Notes: generated by a model from the letters alone, not told the origin. A stretch of DNA of 64,000 bases from Bacillota bacterium (GCA_025210655.1 JAOARG010000040.1:62001-126000); one strand, 5' to 3'; numbered from the stretch's first letter, positions 28,580 to 38,281 are shown. Made by a program: numbers and translations.

Positions 28580-29320
28580 TTGTATTTCAAGGATAAAGGT
28601 ATAATTCTAGGCAAAAGAAAAATATCTGATTCGGATGTTGTTATGAACATACTTACTGTTGAACATGGTAAGATTCAAGTTTTTGCTAAAGAATCATCAA
28701 GGGGAAAATCAAGGGCTAATGTAGTAAATCAGCCCTTTATATACGGCAACTTTGATATAAAAAAAGGATCTAAGAATTACAGATTGATTTCTGTAGATAT
28801 AGAAAAATCATATTATAGTCTAAGGGAAAATCTTTATAGTCTTTCCTATGGATCCTATTTCCTTGAACTTGTAGATAAAAATCTAAAGGAGGAAATGATA
28901 TCTAAAAAGATATTTTTGCTCCTTTTAAAAACTTTGGATGGGATTGAGGGGAATGTTGAAAACTATATAGTCATAAAAAATTATTTTGAAATGAAATTTT
29001 TATATTTTTATGGTGTTAGACCTAATATTGATGTATGTCTTAACTGTGGTGAGATTGGGGAGAAACGCTATTTTTCACCAGAAGCCGGAGGCATCATATG
29101 TAATAGATGCAATGTATTATATAGGGATTTGATTGAATTAGAGGATGAAGAACTTTTATACATGAGAGATGTCTTATATAATAGTCTAGAAAATATTTTA
29201 AATCTAAATATTTCTGATAATATTGTGTCAAAAGTGGATATAATCCTAAATAGATTTATTTTAAGTCATTTGGCTTGTAAAAAATATAAATCTTTGGAAT
29301 TTATAAAATCATTAATATAA
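28580..29320 (+). CDS. recO: DNA repair protein RecO
   Basis: Recombination mediator that loads RecA with RecR and RecF. The N-terminal OB fold begins with YFKDKGIILGKRKISDSDVV. The C-terminal part contains a four-cysteine zinc site (CLNCGE and CNRC). The start is a TTG after AAGGTG. Its length of 246 residues is normal. Placement after era is a frequent Firmicute arrangement. Confidence 0.92.
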   Translation: MYFKDKGIILGKRKISDSDVVMNILTVEHGKIQVFAKESSRGKSRANVVNQPFIYGNFDIKKGSKNYRLISVDIEKSYYSLRENLYSLSYGSYFLELVDKNLKEEMISKKIFLLLLKTLDGIEGNVENYIVIKNYFEMKFLYFYGVRPNIDVCLNCGEIGEKRYFSPEAGGIICNRCNVLYRDLIELEDEELLYMRDVLYNSLENILNLNISDNIVSKVDIILNRFILSHLACKKYKSLEFIKSLI

Positions 29321-29333
29321 AGGAGATGTTTGT

Positions 29334-29921
29334 ATGAGTATTACTTTAGAAAAGATTGATGATGTAGTAAAAAGAACAGGGGTTACATATAAGGTTGCTA
29401 AGGAAGTTCTTGAAGAGTGTGATGGGGATGTACTTGAGGCGATAATCAAAATTGAGTCTGAGCAAGAAGAATTTTATTCTGAAGAGGGTAAGATAGACAA
29501 GGGAAATGAAATAATTGAAAAATTAAAAGAAATCGTTAAAAAAGGAAATGTTACTAAAATAGTCCTTGAAAAAGATAATAATACGGTACTTGATATTCCT
29601 GTTAATGCTGGGATCGTTGGAACAATGTTTTTCTCTCCAGCAGTATTGGTAGGTATCCTTGCTGCTTTAGCTTCAGGATGTGAGCTTAAGATTATCAAGG
29701 AAGATGGAGAAGTAATCGATATCAAGGATATTACTGAAGAAACAGTAACTAATGTTAAGGATAAGGTGGAAAACATTAAAGACAAGTTTTCTAAAGAAGA
29801 AAAGAAATCTGAAGCAGTTAAGGTAGACATTGAGGCTGAAGAAGAAGAGGAAGAAGATATTATTGTTGATATGAGAAAAGTTTCTGAGGAAGATGAAGAA
29901 ACTGAAGACGAGGATAAATAG
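29334..29921 (+). CDS. DUF4342 protein with N-terminal UBA/TS-N-like domain
   Basis: The first 40 residues look like the UBA-type helical domain of EF-Ts (VVKRTGVTYKVAKEVLEE and CDGDVLEAI). The DUF4342 domain at about 55-125 has KIVLEKDNNTVLDIPVNAG and a hydrophobic stretch FFSPAVLVGILAAL. The tail is long and very acidic. The function is unknown. The EF-Ts-like domain suggests a contact with the translation machinery, but that is inference. AAGGAGATG precedes the ATG. A G/C-rich hairpin GGGGG/CCCCC at 29929-29944 follows. Confidence 0.8.
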   Translation: MSITLEKIDDVVKRTGVTYKVAKEVLEECDGDVLEAIIKIESEQEEFYSEEGKIDKGNEIIEKLKEIVKKGNVTKIVLEKDNNTVLDIPVNAGIVGTMFFSPAVLVGILAALASGCELKIIKEDGEVIDIKDITEETVTNVKDKVENIKDKFSKEEKKSEAVKVDIEAEEEEEEDIIVDMRKVSEEDEETEDEDK

Positions 29922-29989
29922 TATTATAGGGGGAGATATCCCCCTTATCTATTTACAAAATAAAAGAAATATGATAAAATGACAAAAAA

Positions 29990-30186
29990 ATATTGAGTAG
30001 CGAAGATAGGAAATAGTACTTATATAATTATTCTAGAGAGTCAGTGTTTGGTGTGAACTGATATACTTATATTAGGAATGGAATCCAGGAGCAATACTAA
30101 CTTGAGAGGATAATTTTATTATCAACTAGGGTGGAACCGCGGAATTGAAAAGTCTTTCGTCCCTTCGAGGATGGGCTTTTTTTATT
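29990..30186 (+). ncRNA. T-box leader for glycyl-tRNA synthetase
   Basis: The T-box sequence AGGGTGGAACCGCGG is at 30128-30142, followed by a terminator hairpin (CTTTCGTCCC with GGATGGGC region) and TTTTTTT at 30149-30186. Upstream lies a stem I region with AGTA- and GGTG-type elements. Two GGA triplets (30075 and 30080) in the specifier region would both read glycine codons. I cannot decide which is used. Uncharged tRNA-Gly should favour the antiterminator and expression of glyS. Confidence 0.9.
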
Positions 30187-30216
30187 TTTTTGAAAAACTA
30201 TATGGAGGTAATTATT

Positions 30217-31602
30217 GTGACTAAAAAGACTATGGACAAAATAGTATCTCTTGCTAAATCAAGAGGTATCGTTTTTTCAGGATCAGAGATTTATGGTGGA
30301 CTAGCTAATACTTGGGATTACGGTCCATTAGGAGTAGAACTTAAAAACAATGTAAAAAAGGCTTGGTGGAAGAAATTTATTCAAGAGTCTCCATACAATG
30401 TTGGAATTGATTCAGCAATCCTTATGAACCCTCAAACATGGGTAGCATCAGGTCACGTTGGTGGATTCAATGATCCGCTTATGGATTGTAAAAACTGTAA
30501 GAGTAGATTCAGAGCTGATAAGCTTATTGAAGATTACTATAATGCGAAAAATGAAGATGTCGTTGTTGATGGATGGACTTTCGATGAAATGGAAGAGTTT
30601 ATCAATAATCATGATATCAAGTGTACTGATTGTGGTGTAAAAGATTTTACAAGCATTAGACAGTTCAACCTAATGTTTAAAACTTTCCAAGGTGTTACTG
30701 AAGATTCTAGTACTGAAATCTTCCTAAGACCAGAGACAGCACAGGGTATATTCGTAAACTTTAAAAATATCGCTAGAACTTCAAGAAAGAAAATTCCATT
30801 TGGTATTGGACAAATTGGTAAATCTTTTAGAAATGAGATTACACCAGGTAACTTTACATTTAGAACTAGAGAGTTTGAGCAAATGGAGCTTGAATTTTTC
30901 TGTAAGCCAGGAGAAGACCTTGAGTGGTATGAATACTGGAAGCAGTTCTGTATGGATTGGTTATTAAACCTAGGTATGGATAAAGACAGTGTTAGATTTA
31001 GAGATCATGGTGAAGAGGAATTATCTCATTACTCTAATGCTACTACTGATATTGAATTCTTATTCCCATTTGGATGGGGAGAACTATGGGGGATAGCTGA
31101 TAGAACTGATTTTGACCTTAAGCAGCACATCGAGCATTCAGGTAAAGATTTAAGCTATCAAGATCCTGTAACAAATGAGAAGTATGTACCATACTGTATC
31201 GAACCTTCTTTAGGTGCTGATAGAGTTACACTTGCTTTCTTAATTAATGCATACGAAGAAGAAGAATTAGAAGATGGAACTACTAGAAACTTATTAAGAT
31301 TCCATCCAGCAATTGCACCTATTAAAGTTGCAGTTCTTCCTCTAACTAAGAAATTAAAAGAGCCTGCTTTAGAAGTGTTCCAAAAGCTATCTAAGCACTT
31401 CGTTACTGAGTATGATGAGGCTGGTAGTATTGGTAAGAGATACAGAAGATACGATGAGGTTGGAGCTCCTTACTGTGTAACTATTGATTATGATACACTT
31501 GAGGATAATACAGTTACAATCAGAGATAGAGATACTATGGAACAAATCAGAATGAGTGTTGATGAGCTAGTTGCTCACTTTAATGAGAAGTTCTTATTCT
31601 AG
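30217..31602 (+). CDS. glyS: Glycyl-tRNA synthetase, single-chain homodimeric type
   Basis: Class II aminoacyl-tRNA synthetase of the alpha2 form, distinct from the two-subunit glyQ/glyS enzyme. Key blocks: [24 protein letters not shown] at the start, the motif 2 region [25 protein letters not shown], and motif 3 [13 protein letters not shown], followed by the anticodon-binding domain with [10 protein letters not shown]. The GTG at 30217 follows TGGAGG and gives 461 residues. An upstream in-frame ATG at 30145 lies inside the T-box terminator and cannot be the real start. Confidence 0.96.
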   Translation: MTKKTMDKIVSLAKSRGIVFSGSEIYGGLANTWDYGPLGVELKNNVKKAWWKKFIQESPYNVGIDSAILMNPQTWVASGHVGGFNDPLMDCKNCKSRFRADKLIEDYYNAKNEDVVVDGWTFDEMEEFINNHDIKCTDCGVKDFTSIRQFNLMFKTFQGVTEDSSTEIFLRPETAQGIFVNFKNIARTSRKKIPFGIGQIGKSFRNEITPGNFTFRTREFEQMELEFFCKPGEDLEWYEYWKQFCMDWLLNLGMDKDSVRFRDHGEEELSHYSNATTDIEFLFPFGWGELWGIADRTDFDLKQHIEHSGKDLSYQDPVTNEKYVPYCIEPSLGADRVTLAFLINAYEEEELEDGTTRNLLRFHPAIAPIKVAVLPLTKKLKEPALEVFQKLSKHFVTEYDEAGSIGKRYRRYDEVGAPYCVTIDYDTLEDNTVTIRDRDTMEQIRMSVDELVAHFNEKFLF

Positions 31603-31620
31603 GTAAATAATTATTAAAAT

Positions 31621-31658
31621 CAATCAGCTATTAGAGATTTCTAGTAGCTGATTTTTTT
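31621..31658 (+). terminator. Terminator after glyS
   Basis: AATCAGCTA (31622-31630) and TAGCTGATT (31645-31653) form a perfect 9-bp stem followed by seven T. Confidence 0.85.
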
Positions 31659-31673
31659 ATCAGAGGTGATAAT

Positions 31674-32531
31674 GTGTTTGAGAGAAAATATAAGGTTTTT
31701 AAGGCTGTTGCAAAAAACAAAAGTTTTACAGCAGGGGCAAATGAACTATATGTAACACAGCCGGCTGTATCAAAACTAATTAAAGAACTTGAAATAGAAT
31801 TAGGTTTGATTTTGATAAATAGAAAAAAATATGGAGACTTTTTAACTGAAGAGGGTAAGTTCCTTTATGAATACATATGTGATATTGAAGAAAAAAATGA
31901 TGTTTTTATAAGAAGATTAAAAGAAAAGAAAAACACTATAAGAATAGGGACTACTAAAACAATTGGATCATATTACATAATTGATAAAATCGGCATGTTG
32001 AAAAAAGAAAATGAAGACCTATCCATTCACATGATAGTAGAAAATACTACTGAGATACTAAAAAAACTTGAAGAAGGACAGCTAGATATTGCCATTGTAG
32101 AAGGTGATATTGATTCTAATAGATATGATAGCGCTGTGCTATATAGGGATCTTCTTAGTCTTTATTGTAGCTGTGAAAATGAACTGAGAAGTCGTGAAGA
32201 TTTGTCCTATGTTGATATTGTTAAAAACAATCTTATAATGAGGGAAAAAGGTTCAGGCACTAGGGATACTATTTTTAAAACTTTAAAGAAACATGATATA
32301 GATATATTAGAAAGTGATATTTTTATGGAAATCAGTGATATAGAGGGTATAAAGAAATTGGTAATGAATAATTTTGGAGTTGCTTATCTTAGTGATTTAA
32401 TGATTAATGATAATGAAAAAGAAAAGATTGTTCAGGTAAAATCCTTTGATATAAAGTGCGATAGAAGTTTTACTATGATTTGGAAGGATGAAACTTTTAA
32501 AAAGTATTCTGAAATGCTAAAGGATTATTAA
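31674..32531 (+). CDS. LysR family transcriptional regulator
   Basis: Full LysR-type regulator, 285 residues. The N-terminal winged helix contains FKAVAKNKSFTAGANELYVTQPAVSKLIKELE. The C-terminal half is the effector-binding fold. The start is a GTG after AGAGGTGAT. It precedes, on the same strand, a YeiH-type transporter, and a dyad of the form TTATTAT/ATAATAA lies near 32580-32600 in the gap, a possible operator. Control of the transporter gene is inferred. The effector is unknown, possibly a sulfur compound. Confidence 0.88.
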   Translation: MFERKYKVFKAVAKNKSFTAGANELYVTQPAVSKLIKELEIELGLILINRKKYGDFLTEEGKFLYEYICDIEEKNDVFIRRLKEKKNTIRIGTTKTIGSYYIIDKIGMLKKENEDLSIHMIVENTTEILKKLEEGQLDIAIVEGDIDSNRYDSAVLYRDLLSLYCSCENELRSREDLSYVDIVKNNLIMREKGSGTRDTIFKTLKKHDIDILESDIFMEISDIEGIKKLVMNNFGVAYLSDLMINDNEKEKIVQVKSFDIKCDRSFTMIWKDETFKKYSEMLKDY

Positions 32532-32631
32532 TATATAATATAATGATGAAATATAACTATTTCTTATTATATTTAATGGTTATTATAACTTATAATAATA
32601 CTATAACATTTAAGAATAAAAGGAGATAGTC

Positions 32632-33615
32632 ATGGACAAAATTAAAGGACTTATATTTGTAGCTATTATTGTATTTATATCAAAATTTACTGGATCTCTA
32701 ATTGATCCGTTTGTTAAGTTGGAAGTATTAACTATAGGAATAGTATTGGGTATACTAGTGAATAATACTATTGGTTATAATGATTCCTATAAGGCAGGAG
32801 TAGATTTTTCTTTAAAAAGGCTACTGAAATACGGGATTATACTTTTAGGATTCAAAATAAATTTTCTTACAATGATAAATCAAGGTTATAAGATGCTCAT
32901 AGTAGTAATATTATTTGTGCCAGGAGTAATATATATATCAGGACTAATAGGAAAAAAACTTGGTGTTGATGAGAGACTTGCAGGAATGATAGGTGTAGGT
33001 TCTAGTATATGTGGAGCATCGGCAATAGTTGCTATGGCACCACTTTTCCCGGGAAACAAAGAGGAGAAAGAAAATCTATCGGTAATTGCAGTATCCATAG
33101 TATCATTTTTAGGTGCTTTAGGAGTACTTATATACACCCAGATAGGGGTTATTTCTTCTATAAGTGATATTCAATTCGGTTTATGGTCTGGACTTTCCCT
33201 ACATGGAGTTGCCCATGCTTTGGCTGGTGCATTTTCTAGGGGGGATTTAGCAGGAGAATACGGAACAATAATAAAGATGATGAGAGTTATTATGCTGGTT
33301 CCTGTATCTGTATTTTTAAGTATTAAGTATTCAGATGATAGAAAGGAGTCTTCTGGAAGACTCAGCATCCCCTATTATGTTGTGCTATTTATTATTGCTG
33401 GTATTATTAATACATTGGGGATATTACCTGAAGAACTTGTGTCAGTTCTTAAAATGATTTCATCATATTTTATTTTAATGGCAATGATTTCTATGGGACT
33501 GAAAGTAGATTTTAAGAATATAAAGGAAAAGGGAAAACAAGCTTTAATAGTAGGGACTATTGTTTTTATAATTAGTTCAAGTGTTGCATATATACTTGTT
33601 AAAAATATATTTTAA
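32632..33615 (+). CDS. YeiH/UPF0324 family putative sulfate exporter
   Basis: Membrane protein of 327 residues with about ten hydrophobic helices. The conserved blocks are GIVLGILVNN, LLKYGIILLGFKI, GVGSSICGASAIVAMAPLF and SLHGVAHALAGAF, which identify the UPF0324/YeiH family. The family is annotated as a putative sulfate exporter but the substrate is not firmly known. AAGGAGAT precedes the ATG. It follows the LysR gene by 100 bases. Confidence 0.88.
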   Translation: MDKIKGLIFVAIIVFISKFTGSLIDPFVKLEVLTIGIVLGILVNNTIGYNDSYKAGVDFSLKRLLKYGIILLGFKINFLTMINQGYKMLIVVILFVPGVIYISGLIGKKLGVDERLAGMIGVGSSICGASAIVAMAPLFPGNKEEKENLSVIAVSIVSFLGALGVLIYTQIGVISSISDIQFGLWSGLSLHGVAHALAGAFSRGDLAGEYGTIIKMMRVIMLVPVSVFLSIKYSDDRKESSGRLSIPYYVVLFIIAGIINTLGILPEELVSVLKMISSYFILMAMISMGLKVDFKNIKEKGKQALIVGTIVFIISSSVAYILVKNIF

Positions 33616-33639
33616 TAATAAATAATGTGGGTAATAAGT

Positions 33640-33679
33640 AAAGGCATCTACTAAAAAGTAGATTGCCTTTATTTTTTTA
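33640..33679 (+). terminator. Terminator after the YeiH-like gene
   Basis: AAAGGCATCTACT and AGTAGATTGCCTTT pair (one bulge) around AAAA and are followed by ATTTTTTT. The next 170 bases are very A/T-rich and hold the promoter for the ccpN-like gene, with nothing else visible. Confidence 0.85.
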
Positions 33680-33848
33680 CAATTTATTGGATGATATTAT
33701 TGTTTATATTTAATAATAGTGCATTATTAATTTTATAATGAAATATTAAAAACATGAAATAAATTAAATAAAATCAAAAAACGTCTTATATTTAACAATA
33801 AAATGTTGTATAATATAACACAGAAAGATTAATAGTGCATCACATTGC

Positions 33849-34502
33849 GTGATAAATGAGGTGATTAATATCGAGTTTAATGAAAGACAGAAGAAAATAG
33901 TTGATATTGTTAAGGAATTTCAACCGATAACAAGTGAGCATATAGCTAACAAACTTAATGTTTCAAGATCTACCCTAAGATCAGACCTTTCTATCTTGAC
34001 TATGTCAGGAATACTAGAGGCTAGACCAAAGGTTGGATACTTTTACACTGAAGAGTCTGACGAAACTATGATATATAAAAAGATAGAAAAAATCAAAGTT
34101 GGGGATGTTAAATCTCTACCAGTTGTAGTTGATGAGAAAGTAACAGTATATGATGCAATAGTTACAATGTTCCTAGAGGATATTGGTTCACTATATATAG
34201 TCAGCGAAGGATATCTTGCTGGTGTTGTATCTAGAAAAGACTTACTTAAAACTGCTATTGGAGGAAATGATATTAAAAGTATTCCTCTTAGTATTATTAT
34301 GACAAGGATGCCTAATATTATTATGACCTATACTCAGGAGAATGTATTTGAGGCTGCAAAGAAGATAATCATTCATCAGATTGATTCCTTGCCAGTTGTT
34401 GAGAAACATGTAAAAGACGGTCAAGAAAAGTATAAAGTACTTGGAAGACTTTCTAAATCAAATATTACAAAGTTATTTGTAGAAATGGTTAAGGAAAAGT
34501 AA
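33849..34502 (+). CDS. ccpN: CcpN-like regulator with CBS domains
   Basis: Winged-helix regulator followed by two CBS domains. In Bacillus, CcpN represses gluconeogenic genes. The helix-turn-helix is QPITSEHIANKLNVSRSTLRSDLSILTMSGILEARPKVGYFY, and the CBS pair runs from about residue 75 to 215. It precedes the PPDK regulator and ppdK, so it likely controls pyruvate/PEP interconversion. The start is uncertain. The GTG at 33849 has no ribosome site, while GAGGTG at 33858-33863 ideally serves the ATC at 33870, which is where homologous proteins begin. Confidence 0.85.
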   Translation: MINEVINIEFNERQKKIVDIVKEFQPITSEHIANKLNVSRSTLRSDLSILTMSGILEARPKVGYFYTEESDETMIYKKIEKIKVGDVKSLPVVVDEKVTVYDAIVTMFLEDIGSLYIVSEGYLAGVVSRKDLLKTAIGGNDIKSIPLSIIMTRMPNIIMTYTQENVFEAAKKIIIHQIDSLPVVEKHVKDGQEKYKVLGRLSKSNITKLFVEMVKEK

Positions 34503-34533
34503 TCAAAAATCAGAATTATTTTGGAGGTAGGTT

Positions 34534-35340
34534 ATGAGTGACGCATATTATGTATATATAATTTCCGATTCTATTGGAGAAACTGCGGAGCAGGTTACTA
34601 GAGCAACAGCGGAACAGTTTAGAAACTTTAAGTATCAATTAAAAAAGTTTCCTTATGTAAACAATGATATTCAAATCAAAGAGATTATTGAAGATGCTTC
34701 AAAGCATAAATCCCTTGTAGTATTTACTACTGTTCTTGGACATGTTAGACAAACTATAATTAATGAATGTACTGAAAAAAATGTAATGTATATAGATATA
34801 ATGATGCCTTTAATTGGGACATTTGAAAACTTCTTAGATTCGAAGCCAGTAAATGAACCAGGGATTATTCATAAGTTAGATGAAAGATATTTTAGAAAAG
34901 TCGAGGCAATTGAGTTTGCTGTAAAATACGACGATGGAAAAGATCCAAGGGGAGTAAAGAAAGCTGATATAGTGTTGGTTGGGGTATCAAGAACTTCTAA
35001 AACTCCTTTAAGTATGTACCTAGCTCATAAAAACATTAAAGTTGCAAATATTCCACTGGTTCCAGAAGTACCGGTTCCAGATGAATTATTTGAAGTACCA
35101 GTTAAAAAAATAATTGGACTTACTACTAATCCAGTTAAGTTAAATGAAATCAGAGAAGAAAGACTTAAGGCTCTAGGACTTTCTGGGGGAGCATCTTATG
35201 CTAACTTTGAGAGAATTTTAGAAGAGCTAGAGTATGCAGATGGAATAATGAAGAGACTAGGGTGTCCTGTAATTGATGTTTCAGCCAAGGCAATTGAAGA
35301 AACAGCGGGACTAATACTTGAAATAATTAATAAATACTAG
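34534..35340 (+). CDS. PPDK regulatory protein (bifunctional kinase/pyrophosphorylase, DUF299)
   Basis: Switches pyruvate,phosphate dikinase off and on by ADP-dependent phosphorylation and phosphate-dependent dephosphorylation of a threonine. Family features: YIISDSIGETAEQVTRA at the N-terminus and the P-loop-like GVSRTSKTPLSMYLA near residue 150, followed by KVANIPLVPEVPVP and GLTTNPVKLNEIREERL. The 268 residues match. TGGAGGTAG precedes the ATG. It stands directly before ppdK, its substrate gene. Confidence 0.94.
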   Translation: MSDAYYVYIISDSIGETAEQVTRATAEQFRNFKYQLKKFPYVNNDIQIKEIIEDASKHKSLVVFTTVLGHVRQTIINECTEKNVMYIDIMMPLIGTFENFLDSKPVNEPGIIHKLDERYFRKVEAIEFAVKYDDGKDPRGVKKADIVLVGVSRTSKTPLSMYLAHKNIKVANIPLVPEVPVPDELFEVPVKKIIGLTTNPVKLNEIREERLKALGLSGGASYANFERILEELEYADGIMKRLGCPVIDVSAKAIEETAGLILEIINKY

Positions 35341-35352
35341 GAGGAAAATTTA

Positions 35353-37971
35353 ATGAGTAAATATGTATATGCCTTTGAAGAAGGAAGTAAGGAGCAAAAA
35401 CCATTATTAGGAGGAAAGGGTGCTAATCTTGCAGAAATGAGTAAGATAGGTTTACCTGTACCAGAAGGTTTTACAGTTACTACTGAGGCTTGTAATAAAT
35501 ATTATGAAGATGGTAAGAAAATTGATGAGGCTATCAAGGCAGAAATATTCGAAAATTTAAAAGCTTTAGAAGAAAAAACAGGAAAAGGATTTGGAGAAAT
35601 TGATAATCCCCTTCTAGTATCAGTTAGATCAGGTGCAGTTATTTCAATGCCAGGTATGATGGACACTGTTCTTAATCTTGGTCTTAACGATGAGACAGTT
35701 GAAGGATTAGCTAAGTTGACTGAGAATCCAAGATTTGCTTATGATGCATTCAGAAGATTTATCCAAATGTTTGGAGATGTTGTTCTTGATATTCCTAAGT
35801 ATGAGTTTGATTCTATTCTTGAGAGAGTAAAAGAGAAGAATAAGTGTGAGAATGACACTGACTTAACAGTTGATCATTTAAAAGAAATCATAGCTGATTA
35901 TAAAAATGTAGTTAGAATGAAGAAAAGAATGGAATTCCCTGTTGATCCAAAAGAGCAATTAATGATGGCAATTGATGCTGTATTCGGATCTTGGGATAAT
36001 CCAAGAGCCATAATTTATAGAAAGATAAACGAAATTCCAGGAAATCTTGGAACGGCTGTAAATGTTCAATCAATGGTATTTGGTAACATGGGTGAGACTT
36101 CTGGAACTGGAGTTGCATTTACAAGAAACCCGTCTACTGGTGAAAATAAACTTTTCGGAGAATTCCTAATGAATGCTCAGGGAGAAGACGTTGTTGCAGG
36201 TATTAGAACTCCAAAAACTATAGATCAGTTAAAAGAAGTAATGGAGCCTGTTTATAATGAGTTTGTTGCAATTGCAGACAAGCTAGAAAACCACTACAGA
36301 GATATGCAGGATATAGAGTTTACTATAGAAAAAGAAAAGTTATATCTTCTTCAGACAAGAACTGGAAAGAGAACTGCTAAAGCAGCAGTAGAAATCGCAG
36401 TAGAAATGGTTGATGAAGGTCATATTTCAAAAGAAGAAGCTTTACTTAGAATAGAGCCAAATCAAATAGATCAATTACTTCACCCTACTTTTGAAGAAGC
36501 TAGCTTAAATGAAGCTGTTCAAATTACAAAGGGACTTCCAGCTTCACCAGGAGCTGCAGCAGGTAAGATTTACTTTACTTCTGAAGAAATAGTAGAGAGA
36601 GCTGAAAAAGGTGAGAAAGTTATCTTAATCAGAACAGAAACTTCTCCAGAAGATATTGAAGGTATGGTAAATGCTGAAGGTATTCTTACTGCAAGAGGTG
36701 GTATGACTTCCCATGCGGCAGTTGTTGCTAGAGGTATGGGTAAATGTTGTGTTGCTGGATGTGGAGAGATTAGAGTTGATGAAGTAAGGGGATACTTCAA
36801 AATCGGAGATAAGGTATATAATAGGGGAGATTATGTATCTTTAGATGGTAACACAGGCATGGTTTACGAAGGATTAATAAAGACTCAGGATGTTGAGTTA
36901 TCAGGAACTTTTGGAAAAATCATGGAGTGGTCTGATGAAATCAGGACTCTTGGAGTAAGAACAAATGCAGATAATCCAAGGGATTCAAGAGCTGCAGTTA
37001 AGTTTGGTGCTGAGGGTATCGGTCTTTGTAGAACTGAGCACATGTTCTTTGACGAAGAAAGAATTAATGTTGTAAGAGAGATGATACTTGCAGAAAATGT
37101 AGAGGATAGAAAATCTGCACTTGATAGACTTCTTCCATTCCAAAAGGAAGACTTCGTAGGAATATTCAGAGAGATGGGTGAAAGACCAGTAACAGTAAGA
37201 CTTCTTGACCCACCACTACATGAGTTCCTACCTCATACAGATGATGATATTAAAGCTTTAGCTGAAGAGATTAAAGTTGATTATGATAAATTAAGAGATA
37301 AAGTATCACAGCTAAAAGAGTTTAACCCAATGTTAGGACACAGGGGTGTAAGACTTGGTGTTACTTATCCAGAGATTTACGAAATGCAAAGTAATGCAAT
37401 TTTTGAAGCTGTAGTTCAAGTAGTAAAAGAGGGAATCAATGTAAAACCAGAAGTAATGATTCCACTAGTAGGATTCCAAAAAGAGCTTGAGATGATGAAA
37501 GAAGTTGTTATTGCAAGTGCAGAAAGAATTCTTAAAGAAAATGATGTAGAGGTAGAATACCTTGTAGGAACAATGATTGAGGTTCCAAGAGCTGCCCTTA
37601 CTGCAGATGAAATTGCAAAACACGCACAGTTCTTCTCATTTGGAACAAATGACCTTACTCAGATGACACTTGGATTCTCTAGAGATGATGCTGGTAAGTT
37701 TATCGAAATATACAAAGATAAAGAAATCTTTGAAAGAGACCCATTCCAAAGTGTTGACCAAACAGGCGTTGGTAAATTAATGGAAATAGCATGCAAAGAC
37801 GGTAGAAAAGAAAGATCTGATATTAAGTTAGGTATATGTGGAGAGCACGGTGGAGATCCAAAATCAATCGAGTTCTGTCACAAATTAGGACTTAACTACG
37901 TATCATGTTCACCATATAGAGTTCCAATTGCAAGATTAGCAGCAGCACAAGCTAAAATCAGAAATAAGTAA
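35353..37971 (+). CDS. ppdK: Pyruvate, phosphate dikinase
   Basis: Reversibly converts pyruvate, ATP and phosphate to PEP, AMP and pyrophosphate. In fermenting clostridia it can work in glycolysis or gluconeogenesis. The order is the N-terminal ATP-grasp domain (GGKGANLAEM, then SVRSGAVISMPGMMDTVLN), the central phosphohistidine domain with GGMTSHAAVVARGMGK (catalytic His), and the C-terminal PEP/pyruvate barrel with GTMIEVPRAAL and SFGTNDLTQMTLG. It has 872 residues, the usual length. GGAGGAAA precedes the ATG, 12 bases after the regulator gene. Confidence 0.97.
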   Translation: MSKYVYAFEEGSKEQKPLLGGKGANLAEMSKIGLPVPEGFTVTTEACNKYYEDGKKIDEAIKAEIFENLKALEEKTGKGFGEIDNPLLVSVRSGAVISMPGMMDTVLNLGLNDETVEGLAKLTENPRFAYDAFRRFIQMFGDVVLDIPKYEFDSILERVKEKNKCENDTDLTVDHLKEIIADYKNVVRMKKRMEFPVDPKEQLMMAIDAVFGSWDNPRAIIYRKINEIPGNLGTAVNVQSMVFGNMGETSGTGVAFTRNPSTGENKLFGEFLMNAQGEDVVAGIRTPKTIDQLKEVMEPVYNEFVAIADKLENHYRDMQDIEFTIEKEKLYLLQTRTGKRTAKAAVEIAVEMVDEGHISKEEALLRIEPNQIDQLLHPTFEEASLNEAVQITKGLPASPGAAAGKIYFTSEEIVERAEKGEKVILIRTETSPEDIEGMVNAEGILTARGGMTSHAAVVARGMGKCCVAGCGEIRVDEVRGYFKIGDKVYNRGDYVSLDGNTGMVYEGLIKTQDVELSGTFGKIMEWSDEIRTLGVRTNADNPRDSRAAVKFGAEGIGLCRTEHMFFDEERINVVREMILAENVEDRKSALDRLLPFQKEDFVGIFREMGERPVTVRLLDPPLHEFLPHTDDDIKALAEEIKVDYDKLRDKVSQLKEFNPMLGHRGVRLGVTYPEIYEMQSNAIFEAVVQVVKEGINVKPEVMIPLVGFQKELEMMKEVVIASAERILKENDVEVEYLVGTMIEVPRAALTADEIAKHAQFFSFGTNDLTQMTLGFSRDDAGKFIEIYKDKEIFERDPFQSVDQTGVGKLMEIACKDGRKERSDIKLGICGEHGGDPKSIEFCHKLGLNYVSCSPYRVPIARLAAAQAKIRNK

Positions 37972-38035
37972 ATGATATCCATCCAACCTAACAAAGCTAA
38001 GTTGCCCAACAAAGCCTAGGTTGATATAGATAAAA

Positions 38036-38082
38036 ATGCCTCTGAGAGTTGAGAAATACTCTTGGAGGTTTTGATTTTTTTT
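38036..38082 (+). terminator. Terminator after ppdK
   Basis: CCTCTGAGAGT and ACTCTTGGAGG pair with a small internal mismatch around an A/T loop, followed by TTTTGATTTTTTTT. A second inverted pair CAACCTA/TAGGTTG (37983-38025 region) lies just before it. Confidence 0.7.
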
Positions 38083-38281
38083 GCCTAAGATTGCCTAATA
38101 CTACTTTGGTGTGCCTAATCGTTGCTGTGCAACTGGCCTAATGTTGTTTAGTGCCAGAGAATTTTTTTAGAAATTCTTGCACTAGTATTTGTTTAATCAA
38201 ATATGATGGCACTAAACAATTTTAGGCTAATTGCGTAGCAAAAATTAGGCGTGATTGTAATAACTTTAGGCAATCTTAGGC
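38083..38281. repeat. Hairpin-array repeat, GCCTAA/TTAGGC family
   Basis: A 199-bp nested palindrome without a reading frame. Four GCCTAA on the left (38083, 38093, 38113, 38136) mirror four TTAGGC on the right (38222, 38245, 38266, 38276). Spacings are 10, 20 and 23 on the left against 23, 21 and 10 on the right. The outermost 16 bases (38083-38098) are the exact reverse complement of 38266-38281. Between motifs lie small hairpins such as GTTGC/GCAAC and TTGC/GCAA. The centre has an 11-bp perfect pair GTTTAGTGCCA/TGGCACTAAAC (38146 and 38207) enclosing hairpins AGAATTT/AAATTCT and TATTTG/CAAATA split by TGCACTA. It has the same architecture as the repeat at 10214 but unrelated sequence. Confidence 0.85.

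Noticed and set aside
30145-30216. N-terminal extension of glycyl-tRNA synthetase
   Set aside because: It lies within the T-box terminator hairpin and T tract. The GTG at 30217 has a ribosome site and the family start.
38083-38281. GCCTAA/TTAGGC element as part of the ppdK terminator
   Set aside because: A complete terminator with a T tract lies just before it, and the mirrored multi-hairpin structure is far larger than needed.
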